A DNA stretch of 64,000 nucleotides from Jiangella asiatica. Its GTDB lineage: Bacteria > Actinomycetota > Actinomycetes > Jiangellales > Jiangellaceae. Location: assembly GCF_004349065.1 (NCBI RefSeq), contig NZ_SMKZ01000023.1, forward strand, positions 33,722 to 97,721. The letters run 5' to 3'. The notes under the pieces are model-generated. The model made no database searches. It was not told where the DNA came from and was given only the letters and a program-made list of their open reading frames with translations. The translations under genes and the position numbers were made by a program. How positions within the stretch are numbered: position 1 is the stretch's first letter; each line of letters opens with the position of its first letter. Below, piece after piece: positions 27,627 to 36,173 of the stretch.

Positions 27627-27769
27627 ATGGGGGATCGCGTGGACGCGATGGCCGAGCGGCTCGTCCCGCACGGCGCCACCCGGCTCAGGCTCTACGAGCC
27701 CGCTTTCCGCTCGACGCCGACCACATCATGATGGCCGACCCCGAGGGCAACGAGTTCTGCCTGGACTGA
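27627..27769 (+). pseudogene. C-terminal remnant of a VOC (glyoxalase-like) protein
   Basis: The plus strand encodes VDAMAERLVPHGATRLRLYEP in one frame and ADHIMMADPEGNEFCLD plus stop in another. Together these resemble the last ~45 residues of a glyoxalase-like VOC domain (VxxLVxxGATxL...VMADPEGNEFCLx). The N-terminal part is missing and a frameshift splits the rest, so this is a decayed gene. The minus-strand STAS gene ends inside it. Confidence 0.7.
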
Positions 27770-28164
27770 TCCGCCCGTGCGTCCCGGGCGGCCAGCGCGG
27801 CCTCCACCGCGTCGGCGAGGTCGTCGTGGTGGTCCAGCCGCGCGTCGAGCCCGGACGCGGCCAGCGCGGCGCGCACGGCATCGCGAGCACCGCTGAGGTG
27901 CAGGCTCGTACGCGCGTGCACCGCGCAGGCGTGCGCGCGGGACAGCGCGTCCAGTGCCGTGGCGCTGAACAGCCCGACGTGGGACAGGTCGACGACGACG
28001 TGACCGCCGTCGACGACCTCGCACAGGGTGCGTTCCAGCGTGCGGCCGCCGGCGACGTCGAAGTTGCCGGTCAGCCGGACGACGGTGCAGCCGCCGAGCG
28101 GGAGCAGGCGGACCGAACCGCCGCGACGGTCACGAGAGGGATCGATGGTCGTGGACAGCACCAT
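27685..28164 (-). CDS. STAS-domain protein (anti-sigma factor antagonist-like)
   Basis: A 159-residue protein with a STAS core (VRLTGNFDVAGGRTLERTL...HVVVDLSHVGLFSATALDALSRAH). The segment DLSHVGLFSATALD is the usual phosphoacceptor region; Ser or Thr in DxSxxxF-S/T-A is regulatory in SpoIIAA/RsbV-type proteins. The start overlaps the preceding sigma-like stop by one base (TAATG), with GGAGG upstream. The last ~25 residues (QNSLPSGSAIMMWSASSG...) run antisense through a decayed VOC gene and are not part of a STAS fold. Confidence 0.78.
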   Translation of the reverse strand: MVLSTTIDPSRDRRGGSVRLLPLGGCTVVRLTGNFDVAGGRTLERTLCEVVDGGHVVVDLSHVGLFSATALDALSRAHACAVHARTSLHLSGARDAVRAALAASGLDARLDHHDDLADAVEAALAARDARADQSRQNSLPSGSAIMMWSASSGKRARRA

Positions 28165-28460
28165 TACGGGACCTCCGGAGAGCGGGGAGGGTCGTTCGGC
28201 CGGCCGGCACGGGCGGGCTCGGGCTCAGCGAGCTCGGCGCGCAGCCGGCTCAGGATGCTGGTGAGTTGCCGGGACACCTGCGGCGCCGCGACACCGAGCT
28301 CGGCGGCGATCCGCTGGTGGGTCCAGCCACGGTAGAAACGGAGGAACAGTAGGCGCCGGTCTGCCGTGGGAAGGTGTCGGCATGCCGGAGCCAAGGCCAT
28401 GACGGCGTCGTCGGCGAGCCGGTGGCTCTGCTCGACCAGGTGGGTGATCATGCCCGTCAC
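28164..28460 (-). CDS. Stand-alone sigma-70 region 4-like protein
   Basis: A 98-residue protein. ADRRLLFLRFYRGWTHQRIAAELGVAAPQVSRQLTSILSRLRAEL is a good match to region 4 of SigB/SigF-type sigma factors (usual pattern: LRFF-G-x-T-Q-x-x-I-A-x-x-L-G-V-S-x-x-x-V-S-R). Regions 2 and 3 are absent, and the N-terminal ~35 residues have no sigma features. It may be a truncated sigma factor or a dedicated DNA-binding or anti-sigma partner. It is coupled to the STAS gene (TAATG). Confidence 0.68.
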   Translation of the reverse strand: MTGMITHLVEQSHRLADDAVMALAPACRHLPTADRRLLFLRFYRGWTHQRIAAELGVAAPQVSRQLTSILSRLRAELAEPEPARAGRPNDPPRSPEVP

Positions 28461-28650
28461 CCCGTCATCGACTAGGAACGACGTGGCTCATGCCTGACCA
28501 CTTCAGCCAACCCAAGCACGTCGGCCCCGCCGGTAGCAACCCTTCGGGACATTTAGCCTGATTTCAGGCACGATGCATCCAATCGCCGCGACCGGGTAGT
28601 GGCCCCATCATCACCGCCGTCGGGCCGGAACCATGCGGGAGGAATCCTGA

Positions 28651-28872
28651 GTGACGGGCGATCGAGCAGCGCGGCACGGCGCGGCCGATGAGGAGCTCGG
28701 CCTGGAGCTCCAGCCCGAGCTGGACGTCGCCGGTCTTGCCGCCGCGTTCGGCGTATACGCGAGCGAGCGCCGGATCCCCGCCGACCGACGGCGTGAGGCG
28801 CTCGGCGAGTGGCTGGACGAGCTGATCGCCGCCGAGCAGCGCGGCGACGACCCCGCACGCGACGACGGCTGA
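28651..28872 (+). CDS. Small hypothetical protein
   Basis: A 73-residue acidic protein (GTG start with GGGAGGAA 7-14 bases upstream). It has a helical pattern (ELQPELDVAGLAAAFGVYASERRIPADRRREALGEWLDELI) and no recognised domain. It is divergent from the sigma/STAS pair; the 190-base gap between them holds a GCCTGA-TT-TCAGGC palindrome (28556-28569). Confidence 0.55.
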   Translation: MTGDRAARHGAADEELGLELQPELDVAGLAAAFGVYASERRIPADRRREALGEWLDELIAAEQRGDDPARDDG

Positions 28873-28879
28873 GCGCTGC

Positions 28880-29596
28880 TCAGCTGAGTGCGGTTATGAG
28901 GTCGGGGTGGTTGTTGCGCACGTTGCCCACGCCCAGGCCGACCGGTCGCGCCGTGAGGGCGGCGGCCACCTCGGCGGTTCCGGCCCGGGCGAGGTCGGCG
29001 AGCAGGCCGGTGTCGTCGTTGGACCGGTTCAGCCAGTCACCCACCTGGTCGCGGCTGAGCATGGCCGGCATCCGGTCGTGGATGTGCGCGAGGTGGTCGG
29101 CGGGCGTGGTGGTCAGGACGCTCGCCGACAGCACCCACCGGTCCGGGTGGTCCGGCGGCAGCCGCTCGTCACGCCACCACTCGAACACCCCGGCCATCGC
29201 GAGCAGCCCGCCGCCTGGGTGGATGTAGAACGGCTGCTTGGCACCGCCGGCCAGCCGCTGCCACTCGTAGTAGCCGCTGGCCGGGACCACACAGCGCCGG
29301 CGCGCGAACGGGCCGCGATACGCGGGCTTGCCCGCCACCGTCTCCAGCCGGGCGTTGATCATCCTGGCGCCGCCGCTGACGTCCTTCGCCCACGGCGGGA
29401 CCAGGCCCCACCGGGCCGCGTGCAGCTGGCGGGTCGCCTCCGGCGGCTGGTCGGTGCGCTCCAGCACGACGGGGACCGCGTCGGTGGGCGCGACGTTGTA
29501 GGACCTCCCGAGGTCCCGGAGGTCGCCGCCGGCGATGGCGGCGAACTCGTCCATCAGGTCCTCGATGCCCGCGTCGACCACGTAGCGTCCGCACAC
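28880..29596 (-). CDS. SOS response-associated peptidase (SRAP/YedK-HMCES family)
   Basis: A 238-residue SRAP protein. Cys2 follows the initiator Met (MCGRYVV) and is the residue that crosslinks abasic sites in single-stranded DNA. Other conserved pieces are YNVAPTDAVPVV, MINARLETV, RRCVVPASGYYEWQ with the catalytic Glu, and HDRMPAML with the His. Family members shield abasic sites at replication forks. No SOS box was found in the short upstream gap. Confidence 0.95.
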   Translation of the reverse strand: MCGRYVVDAGIEDLMDEFAAIAGGDLRDLGRSYNVAPTDAVPVVLERTDQPPEATRQLHAARWGLVPPWAKDVSGGARMINARLETVAGKPAYRGPFARRRCVVPASGYYEWQRLAGGAKQPFYIHPGGGLLAMAGVFEWWRDERLPPDHPDRWVLSASVLTTTPADHLAHIHDRMPAMLSRDQVGDWLNRSNDDTGLLADLARAGTAEVAAALTARPVGLGVGNVRNNHPDLITALS

Positions 29597-29636
29597 GCCC
29601 CCGATTGTCCCACCGGCAGGACCCGGCTACCGACGA

Positions 29637-30356
29637 TCAGGAGGACAGCGGCGGCTCGGGCTCGTCGGTCTCGTCCGCGGGCGGAATCAGGGCCCTCATC
29701 AGCCACTCCTCGACGCCGGCGACGTGCACCGTCGCCCAGGACCGGGCGATGTCGGGCTCGCGGGAGCGGATGGCGGCCACGATGGCGCGGTGCTCCTCCA
29801 GCGACCGCCCTATGGCGGCTTCCTGGGTCAGGCCGCGCCAGACCCGGGCCCGGTGGGTGGGCCCGGACAGGCTCTCGACCAGGGAACCGAGCACCGGGTT
29901 GCCGGAACCCTCCGCGATGAGGCGGTGGAACTCCTGGTCGGCGGAGACGAACTCCTCGACGTCGGTGTCCGGGCGCATGCCGGCCATCAGCTGGTCGAGC
30001 TTGTCGACGGCCTCCGCCGGCATCCGCAGCGCCGCCATGGCCGCAGCCGCCGGCTCGATGATCCGCCGGACCTCGAGGAACTGGAGCACGGTGTCGTCGC
30101 CGTGGAAGTCGACGACGAAGGCCATGGCGTCGAGCAGCAGGTTCGGGGACAGGCTGGTGACGTAGGTGCCGTCGCCCTGCCGGACGTCGAGAACATGGAT
30201 CAGGGTGAGCGCCCGCACTGCCTCGCGCAGCGAGCTGCGCGACAGGCCCAGCCGTTCGGCGAGGTCGACCTCGCGCGGCAGCCGGTCGCCCGGTCTCAGC
30301 TCCCCGCTGAGGATCATCTGCTTGATCTTCTCGATCGCGAGGTCGGTCACCGCCAT
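29637..30356 (-). CDS. GntR-family transcriptional regulator, FadR (FCD) subfamily
   Basis: A 239-residue regulator. The winged helix-turn-helix covers residues ~5-70 (ILSGELRPGDRLPREVDLAERLGLSRSSLREAVRALTLIHVLDVRQGDGTYV). A C-terminal FCD helical domain follows with metal-binding His/Asp positions (ADQEFHRLIAEGSGNP, LEEHRAIVAAI). FCD regulators usually sense small organic acids and repress catabolic genes. No catabolic gene is adjacent, so its target is unknown; the divergent DGPF cassette is not a typical target. Confidence 0.88.
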   Translation of the reverse strand: MAVTDLAIEKIKQMILSGELRPGDRLPREVDLAERLGLSRSSLREAVRALTLIHVLDVRQGDGTYVTSLSPNLLLDAMAFVVDFHGDDTVLQFLEVRRIIEPAAAAMAALRMPAEAVDKLDQLMAGMRPDTDVEEFVSADQEFHRLIAEGSGNPVLGSLVESLSGPTHRARVWRGLTQEAAIGRSLEEHRAIVAAIRSREPDIARSWATVHVAGVEEWLMRALIPPADETDEPEPPLSS

Positions 30357-30490
30357 AGGCCATCTCCCCCGATCGGCGAATGCGCTCGAATATACCCCGT
30401 CGGCCGATGCCGGACGGGCGTGTCGTATCGGCGGGCGGCCCGATCGTCTAGAGAGTGAGAAGTAGGTTCGCCATCACGAGGAGGACACTC

Positions 30491-30973
30491 ATGACGTCGA
30501 CAACACCCCCGCCGGTCCCGGACACCTACCGCCGCGTCACGCCGTGCATCGTGGTCCGCGGTGCGGCCGAGGCGCTCCGGTTCTATGCCGACGTGTTCGG
30601 CGCGACCGAGCGCATGCGGTTCCCGGGCCCGGACGGAACCGTCGCGCACGCCGAGATCGTCATCGGCGACTCGGTCATCATCGTCGAGGACGAGTCCCCG
30701 GTTATGGGTACCCAGGCGCCGCCAGCCGGAGGGCTCCCCGGTACGCCGTCGTTCCTGTTCATCTACGTCGAGGACGTCGACGCCGTCGTCGCGCGCGCCG
30801 TCGAACGGGGTGCGCGGCTGCGCCGGGAACCGCAGGATCAGTTCTACGGTGACCGGGACGGCTTCGTCGTCGACCCGTACGGGCACGGCTGGACCATCGC
30901 CACCCACGTCGAGGACGTGCCGCCGGAGGAGCTGGCTCGCCGGATGACCGAGCTGCAGGACCAGGGAATGTGA
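30491..30973 (+). CDS. VOC-family protein (PhnB/glyoxalase-like)
   Basis: A 160-residue vicinal-oxygen-chelate protein with two beta-alpha-beta-beta-beta modules (VTPCIVVRGAAEALRFYADVFGATERMRF...; FLFIYVEDVDAVVARAVERGARL...; GFVVDPYGHGWTIATHVEDV). ATG 30491 follows GAGGA. This PhnB-like type is common in cassettes with DGPF proteins and ECF42 sigma factors. It ends 3 bases before the YCII gene. The substrate is unknown. Confidence 0.85.
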   Translation: MTSTTPPPVPDTYRRVTPCIVVRGAAEALRFYADVFGATERMRFPGPDGTVAHAEIVIGDSVIIVEDESPVMGTQAPPAGGLPGTPSFLFIYVEDVDAVVARAVERGARLRREPQDQFYGDRDGFVVDPYGHGWTIATHVEDVPPEELARRMTELQDQGM

Positions 30974-30976
30974 GCG

Positions 30977-31318
30977 ATGAAGTACGTGCTGTTGTTCGTC
31001 GACACCGAGCAGTTCGCCGCCGACCTGGAGGCGATGTCGCCGGCCGACCGCGACCGCGCCTTCGAGCGAGTCGACGCGTGGATGGCCGAGCACGCCGGCG
31101 TCATCCGCGGCGGCAGCAAGCTGCAGGGTCCGCACACGGCCACCACCGTCCGGCTCGACGCGCCGGAGCCGATCGTCACCGACGGCCCGTTCGTCGAGGG
31201 CAAGGAGGTGGTCAGCGGGTACCTCGAGGTCGACGTCGCCGACCTCGACGAGGCACTGCGGATGGTCCGCGGCTGGCCGGGCTGCCCGGTCGTGGAGATC
31301 CGGCCGCTGGAGTCCTGA
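30977..31318 (+). CDS. YCII-related (DGPF-domain) protein
   Basis: A 113-residue protein with the TDGPFVEGKEVVSGYLEVDV signature that gives DGPF proteins their name, plus a ferredoxin-like fold (MKYVLLFVD...). DGPF genes are the best known partners of ECF42 sigma factors. The biochemical role is unknown. The sigma gene starts 5 bases downstream, so the VOC-DGPF-sigma set is one operon. Confidence 0.9.
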   Translation: MKYVLLFVDTEQFAADLEAMSPADRDRAFERVDAWMAEHAGVIRGGSKLQGPHTATTVRLDAPEPIVTDGPFVEGKEVVSGYLEVDVADLDEALRMVRGWPGCPVVEIRPLES

Positions 31319-31323
31319 CGGCG

Positions 31324-32520
31324 ATGGCCGAAGCCTCGCACGACGAGCTGGCCCGGGTGGTGCGTGAGCACGCGGGCCGGCTCGCCGCCGCCCTGGTCCG
31401 GCTGATCGGCGATTTCGCCACCGCCGAGGACCTCGTGCAGGACGCGGTGGTGTCGGCGCTGCGACGCTGGCCCGTCGACGGCATCCCCGACCGCCCGGAC
31501 GCCTGGCTGTTCACCGTCGCCCGCCGCCGCGGCCTGGACGTGCTGCGCCGGGAGAACACCTACCGGGCCAAGCTCGCCCAGGTCCAGTGGCCCGTCCAGC
31601 CCGAACCGGACGAGCGGCTCCGGCTGATCTTCACCTGTTGCCATCCCGCGCTCCCCCGCGCCGCGCAGATCGCGCTGACGCTGCGGGTGGTCTGCGGCCT
31701 GACGACCGCGCAGGTCGCCCGGGCGTTCCTGGTGCCGGAGACCACGGTGGCCCAGCGCATCACCCGCGCCAAGCGCAAAATCGCCGACGCCGGCATCCCC
31801 TACGGACTGCCCGCCGCCGCGGACCTGCGCGGCCGGTTGGCGGAGGTCCTCGCCGTCGTCTACCTGATGCTCAACGAGGGCTACCTCTCCAGCACGGAGA
31901 CAATCCACTCCCAGCGCCTGGTCGACGACGCCGAATGGCTCGCCGCGCTGCTGCACGAGCTGGCACCGGATGAGCCGGAGGTGGCCGGGCTGCTCGCGCT
32001 GATCCGCCTGCACCGGGCCCGCGCGACCGCTCGGTTCGGGGCCGACGGCGACATCGTGCTGCTGCGCGATCAGGACCGTTCCCGCTGGGACCACGACACC
32101 ATCGGCTCGGCCACCCGCCTGCTGGTGCGCGCGGCCCGCCAGCACCGGCCCGGCCCGTACCAGCTGCAGGCGGCGATCGTCGCCTGCCATGCCGAGGCAC
32201 CGCGCTGGGAGGACACCGACTGGGAGCAGATCGTGCTGCTCTACGACATGCTGCTGCACCTCGCGCCGTCGCCGGTCACCCGCCTGCACCGCGCCGTCGC
32301 GCTGCGGTACGCGGTCGGGGCGGCCGGTGCGATGGCCGAGCTGGACGCGCTGGCCGGCCAGCTCGACACGTACCACCTCTACCATGCCACCCGCGCGGAC
32401 CTGTTGCGCGCGCTCGACCGGCCCGCCGAGGCCCGTGCCGCCGACGAGCGCGCTCTGGCCTTCACCGCCAACCCGGCCGAGCTGGCCATCCTGCACGACC
32501 GGCTCAGCTGGACTTCCTAA
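31324..32520 (+). CDS. ECF sigma factor of the ECF42 group
   Basis: A 398-residue protein. Region 2 (IGDFATAEDLVQDAVVSALRRWP...DAWLFTVARRRGLDVLRRENTY) and region 4 (CGLTTAQVARAFLVPETTVAQRITRAKRKI) are followed by a long C-terminal helical extension (about residues 180-398) that is TPR-like. This architecture and the DGPF neighbour define ECF42. In that group there is no anti-sigma factor; the extension is thought to control activity. ATG 31324 is chosen; the open frame upstream shadows the DGPF gene. Confidence 0.9.
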   Translation: MAEASHDELARVVREHAGRLAAALVRLIGDFATAEDLVQDAVVSALRRWPVDGIPDRPDAWLFTVARRRGLDVLRRENTYRAKLAQVQWPVQPEPDERLRLIFTCCHPALPRAAQIALTLRVVCGLTTAQVARAFLVPETTVAQRITRAKRKIADAGIPYGLPAAADLRGRLAEVLAVVYLMLNEGYLSSTETIHSQRLVDDAEWLAALLHELAPDEPEVAGLLALIRLHRARATARFGADGDIVLLRDQDRSRWDHDTIGSATRLLVRAARQHRPGPYQLQAAIVACHAEAPRWEDTDWEQIVLLYDMLLHLAPSPVTRLHRAVALRYAVGAAGAMAELDALAGQLDTYHLYHATRADLLRALDRPAEARAADERALAFTANPAELAILHDRLSWTS

Positions 32521-32576
32521 GCCCAGCGCCGACCGCGAGGTCTCCGGCACCGGCAAGTCCCGCGAGGGAAGGGAAA

Positions 32577-33587
32577 CTAGGGGCTGGCCAGCGCCAGGCG
32601 CGACGACAGGCGCTGCCGGTAGTAGTCGATGATCACCGCGAGGATGATCACCGCGCCGGTCACCATCTGCCGGGCGAAGTCGCCGACGCCCATGAGCAGG
32701 AGCCCGTTGGTCAGCACGCCGAGCAGGCAGGCGCCCAGGAACGTCCCGACCAGCGAGCCCTTGCCGCCGAACAAGCTGGTGCCGCCGATGATGACCGCCG
32801 CGATCGCGCTGAGCTCGTACCCGTTGCCGATGATCGGCGTAGCGGTGTGCAGCCGGGTCATGTAGATGATCGCGGCGACCCCGGCCAGCGCGCCGGAGAT
32901 GCAGAACGCGGCCACCTTGTAGCCCTTCGTGCGATGGCCGGCCAGGCGCACCGACTCCTCGTTGTTGCCGATCGCGAACAGCATCCGGCCGAAGACGGTG
33001 CGGGTGAGCACCAGGTGGCCGATCACGATGATCGCGACCGCGATGAGGAACACCGACGGGATGCCGACGAAGGTCGCCGTCCCGAACCGGTTGAACCCCT
33101 CCGGGAACCCGAACACGGCGGCGGCGTCGGTGGTCTGCAGCGCCGCGCCGCGGGCGATGTTCATCATGCCGAGGGTGACGATGAAGCTCGGGATCGCCCA
33201 CGTCTCCGAGACGACCCCGTTGACCAGGCCGCAGGCCAGACCCGTCAGGACGGCTGCGAACACGGCCGCGACGACGGCGAGCCCGGTCGGCAGGTCGCTG
33301 GTGATCACCAGTCCGGCGATCATCGCGCACAGCGCCAGCACCGCTCCGACGGACAGGTCGATGCCGGCGACGAGGATCACGAACGTGATCCCGGCGGCGA
33401 GGATCGTGTTCAGGGTGATCTGGGTCTGGATGTTCGCCAGGTTCGTGCTCGTCGCGAAGTTCGGCGCGGCGATCACGAAGAACACGATGAGGGCGAGCAG
33501 CGCCAGCCCGATGCCCGTCTCCCCCAGGATCCACCGGGTGATCCGGGTGGTCGACACGCGTTCTCGCGCAACCGTCTCAGTCGACAC
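32577..33587 (-). CDS. Ribose-type ABC transporter permease (RbsC family)
   Basis: A 336-residue membrane protein with about 9-10 helices. Characteristic pieces are GIDLSVGAVLALCAMIAGLV, ALLTGLACGLVNG-type segments, VGFDNI-independent HRTKGYKVAAFCISGALAGVAAI and the EAA-like ELSAIAAVIIGGTSLFGGKGSL. It forms the pore for a pentose or related sugar. Last gene of the minus-strand operon; its start overlaps the ATPase stop by 11 bases. Confidence 0.93.
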   Translation of the reverse strand: MSTETVARERVSTTRITRWILGETGIGLALLALIVFFVIAAPNFATSTNLANIQTQITLNTILAAGITFVILVAGIDLSVGAVLALCAMIAGLVITSDLPTGLAVVAAVFAAVLTGLACGLVNGVVSETWAIPSFIVTLGMMNIARGAALQTTDAAAVFGFPEGFNRFGTATFVGIPSVFLIAVAIIVIGHLVLTRTVFGRMLFAIGNNEESVRLAGHRTKGYKVAAFCISGALAGVAAIIYMTRLHTATPIIGNGYELSAIAAVIIGGTSLFGGKGSLVGTFLGACLLGVLTNGLLLMGVGDFARQMVTGAVIILAVIIDYYRQRLSSRLALASP

Positions 33588-35157
33588 GGTCGCCTCCTTC
33601 CGGTTCGGGCCGGGCGCCGTTCAGGAAGCCGCTGTAGGCCAGGCTCAGCAGCCGCTCGTGGTCGAACTCCGCTCGCGGTACGTCGCCGACGACGCGGCCG
33701 CGGGAGAAGACGAGGATCCGGTGGCACATGCCGATCAGCTCCGGCAGGTCCGAGGAGACCATCACGATCGCGCGTCCCTGCCGGGCCAGCTCGGCGACGA
33801 TCGCGTAGATCTCGTGCCGTGCGCCGACGTCGATGCCGCGGGTGGGCTCGTCCATGATCAGCACGCGGGCGTCCCGGTACAGCCAGCGCGCGAGCACCAC
33901 CTTCTGCTGGTTGCCGCCGGAGAGGGTGCCGACGGCGGTCGTGATGTCCGGTGCCTTGACGCGCATCCGCGACGCCATCGCGGCGGCCTGGGCGCGTTCG
34001 GCGTCGCGGCGCAGCAGCCCGCCGCGGGTCACCTTGCGCAATGCCGCCAGCGTGATGTTGACGTCGCCGCCCATCGGCAGGATGAGCCCCTGGGCCTTGC
34101 GGTCCTCGGTGGCGAAGCTGATGCCGGCGCGGACTGCGTCGCGCGGGCGGCGGATCGTCACCCGGCGGCCGCCGACGGTGACGGTGCCCCCGTCTGCGCG
34201 GTCGGCACCGAACAGCGCCCGCATCGTCTCGGTCCGGCCGGCGCCCACCAGCCCGGCGACGCCGACGATCTCGCCGGCGCGCACGTCGAACGACACCGTC
34301 GCGTCCAGCCCGCGTACGCCGAGCCCGTCGACGGCCAGCACGACCTCGCCGGGCGTGACGTCGCCGGGAAACGGGTGGTCGTCGGCGAACTCCCGTCCGA
34401 CCATCAGCCGGACGAGGTCGGCGCTGGTGAGGTCGCCGACCGGGTGCGTGCCGACATGCCGGCCGTTGCGCAGGACGGTCACCCGGTCGCACACCTGGAA
34501 GATCTCGTCGAGGTGGTGGGAGATGTAGACGACGGCGGTGCCCATCGAGCGCAGGTCGCGGACGATCTCGAACAGCCGCCGGGTCTCGTGCGCGGTGAGG
34601 GTCGCGGTCGGCTCGTCGAGCACCAGCAGCCGGGCCCGGGCGGCGAGTGCCCGGGCGATCTCGACCAGCTGGGTCTGCGCGACGCTGAGCTCGCCCATCC
34701 GGGTGCGCGGCGACACGTCCAGGCCGACGCGGGCCAGCAGGTCGGTGGCGTCCCGGTTGGCCTGCCGGAAGTCCACGACACCGAACCGGCGCGGCAGCCG
34801 TTCGAGGAAGAGGTTCTCGGCGACCGTGAGGTTCGGCAGGACGCTGAGCTCCTGGTGCACGATCCGCACCCCGGCCGCCAGCGCCTCGGCCGGGTCCTGC
34901 GGTGCGTACGGTGCGCCGTCCAGCGTCATCGTCCCCAGGTCCGGACCGTGCACCCCGCCGAGGACGCGCACCAGGGTGGACTTGCCGGCGCCGTTCTCGC
35001 CGACGAGGGCATGAACCTCGCCGGGCCGGACCTCGAAGCCGACCCCGTCGAGGGCGGTGACCCCGGGGAACACCTTGGTCACGCCCTCGACGGCCAGCAG
35101 CGGGCCGGGCACGACGGCCGAGCCGCCGCCCGTCCGCGCCGGTCCTTCCGCGGTCAT
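33577..35157 (-). CDS. Ribose-type ABC transporter ATP-binding protein (RbsA family)
   Basis: A 526-residue double ATPase. The first half has Walker A GENGAGKS (residues 53-60), LSVAQTQLVEIARAL and the Walker B LLVLDEPTA. The second half has the expected weaker P-loop VGAGRTET, LSGGNQQKVVLARWL and LIMDEPTRG. It powers import by the adjacent permease. The start overlaps the binding-protein stop by 4 bases. Confidence 0.95.
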   Translation of the reverse strand: MTAEGPARTGGGSAVVPGPLLAVEGVTKVFPGVTALDGVGFEVRPGEVHALVGENGAGKSTLVRVLGGVHGPDLGTMTLDGAPYAPQDPAEALAAGVRIVHQELSVLPNLTVAENLFLERLPRRFGVVDFRQANRDATDLLARVGLDVSPRTRMGELSVAQTQLVEIARALAARARLLVLDEPTATLTAHETRRLFEIVRDLRSMGTAVVYISHHLDEIFQVCDRVTVLRNGRHVGTHPVGDLTSADLVRLMVGREFADDHPFPGDVTPGEVVLAVDGLGVRGLDATVSFDVRAGEIVGVAGLVGAGRTETMRALFGADRADGGTVTVGGRRVTIRRPRDAVRAGISFATEDRKAQGLILPMGGDVNITLAALRKVTRGGLLRRDAERAQAAAMASRMRVKAPDITTAVGTLSGGNQQKVVLARWLYRDARVLIMDEPTRGIDVGARHEIYAIVAELARQGRAIVMVSSDLPELIGMCHRILVFSRGRVVGDVPRAEFDHERLLSLAYSGFLNGARPEPEGGDRVD

Positions 35158-36125
35158 TCGGCCGTGACCAGCTCGATCGGCGTCTTCTCCCAGTCGTTGG
35201 CGTCCTTGCCGTCCAGCAGGTCCATGGCGACGTCGATGCCGTACGAGGCCTGCTGGGAGCCGAACTGGTCCAGGGTCGCCAGCAGCGAGCCGCCCTCCAG
35301 CGCCGGTTGGACCTCGGGGATGTTGTCGAAGCCGACGACGGAGATCTCACCGGTGCGCCCGGCCGCGTCGAGTGCGGCCAGCACGCCCAGTGCCATCGAG
35401 TCGTTGGCCGTCATCACGCCCTGGATGTCCGGGTGCGCGGAGAGCAGGTTCGTGAAGACCGTGTTGGCCTCCTCGGTCTCCCAGTTGGCGGTCGCGGACT
35501 CGATGAGCTCCAGCCCGCCCTCGTCGATGGCCTGCATGAAGCCCTCCTTGCGCTGCTCGGCGTTGGCGGCGCCGGCGACTCCCTCCAGGATCACCACCTT
35601 CCCGCCCGTTCCGAGCTCCTGCGCCAGCACCTCGCCGACCTGGCGGGCCCCGTCGACGTTGTCCGGCCCGACGAACGGGACCTCCATGTCCGCCTCGGCC
35701 AGCGCGGCGTCGTCCAGCTTCACGTCGATGTTCACGATCGCGATTCCGGCGTCGTAAGCGGCCTTGAGCGGTGCGATGAGGCCGCGGGAGTCCGCGGGAG
35801 CGATGACGATCGCGTCGACCTGCTGGGCGACCAGGTTGTTGACCGCCTCGACCTGACCGGTGATGTCGGTCTCGGACTGGATGCCGACGGTCTCCAGCTC
35901 CAGGTCGCCCCGCTCCTCGGCGTGCGCGATGGCGCCCTCCTCCATGTTCTGGAAGAACGGGTTGCCCAGGCTCTTCATGACCAGGCCGATCGTGGGGACC
36001 TCGCCGCTGTCACCGCCGGTGTCATCCCCGCCGCCGGGGTCCGACGTGGTGTCCTGCTGGCCGCAGGCGGCGATCACCATGACCATGCCGACGAGGGCTG
36101 CGACGGATTTGAGCTGCGTCTTCAT
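35154..36125 (-). CDS. Ribose-type substrate-binding lipoprotein (RbsB family)
   Basis: A 323-residue type-I periplasmic-binding-fold protein. The lipoprotein signal ends VIAACGQ with Cys21 as the lipidated residue. The mature part (VPTIGLVMKSLGNPFFQNMEEGAIAHAEERGD...) is typical of ribose/galactose-binding proteins. ATG 36125 (MKTQLKS) follows AGGAGG and is preferred over an upstream in-frame start that would place a basic stretch before the signal. It is expected to bind ribose or a nucleoside. Confidence 0.92.
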   Translation of the reverse strand: MKTQLKSVAALVGMVMVIAACGQQDTTSDPGGGDDTGGDSGEVPTIGLVMKSLGNPFFQNMEEGAIAHAEERGDLELETVGIQSETDITGQVEAVNNLVAQQVDAIVIAPADSRGLIAPLKAAYDAGIAIVNIDVKLDDAALAEADMEVPFVGPDNVDGARQVGEVLAQELGTGGKVVILEGVAGAANAEQRKEGFMQAIDEGGLELIESATANWETEEANTVFTNLLSAHPDIQGVMTANDSMALGVLAALDAAGRTGEISVVGFDNIPEVQPALEGGSLLATLDQFGSQQASYGIDVAMDLLDGKDANDWEKTPIELVTAE

Positions 36126-36173
36126 GCGAATCCTCCTGGTACGTCTCTGTACGGACGGGGGCACGACGCACCG

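Noticed and set aside
29637..30356. FadR-type regulator as the regulator of the sialidase island
   Set aside because: It lies 15 kb away, between unrelated genes, and nothing in the sequence links it to the operators at 56374-56423.
36126..36173. Riboswitch before the ribose-binding lipoprotein
   Set aside because: The gap is too short (48 bases) and contains only a ribosome site.
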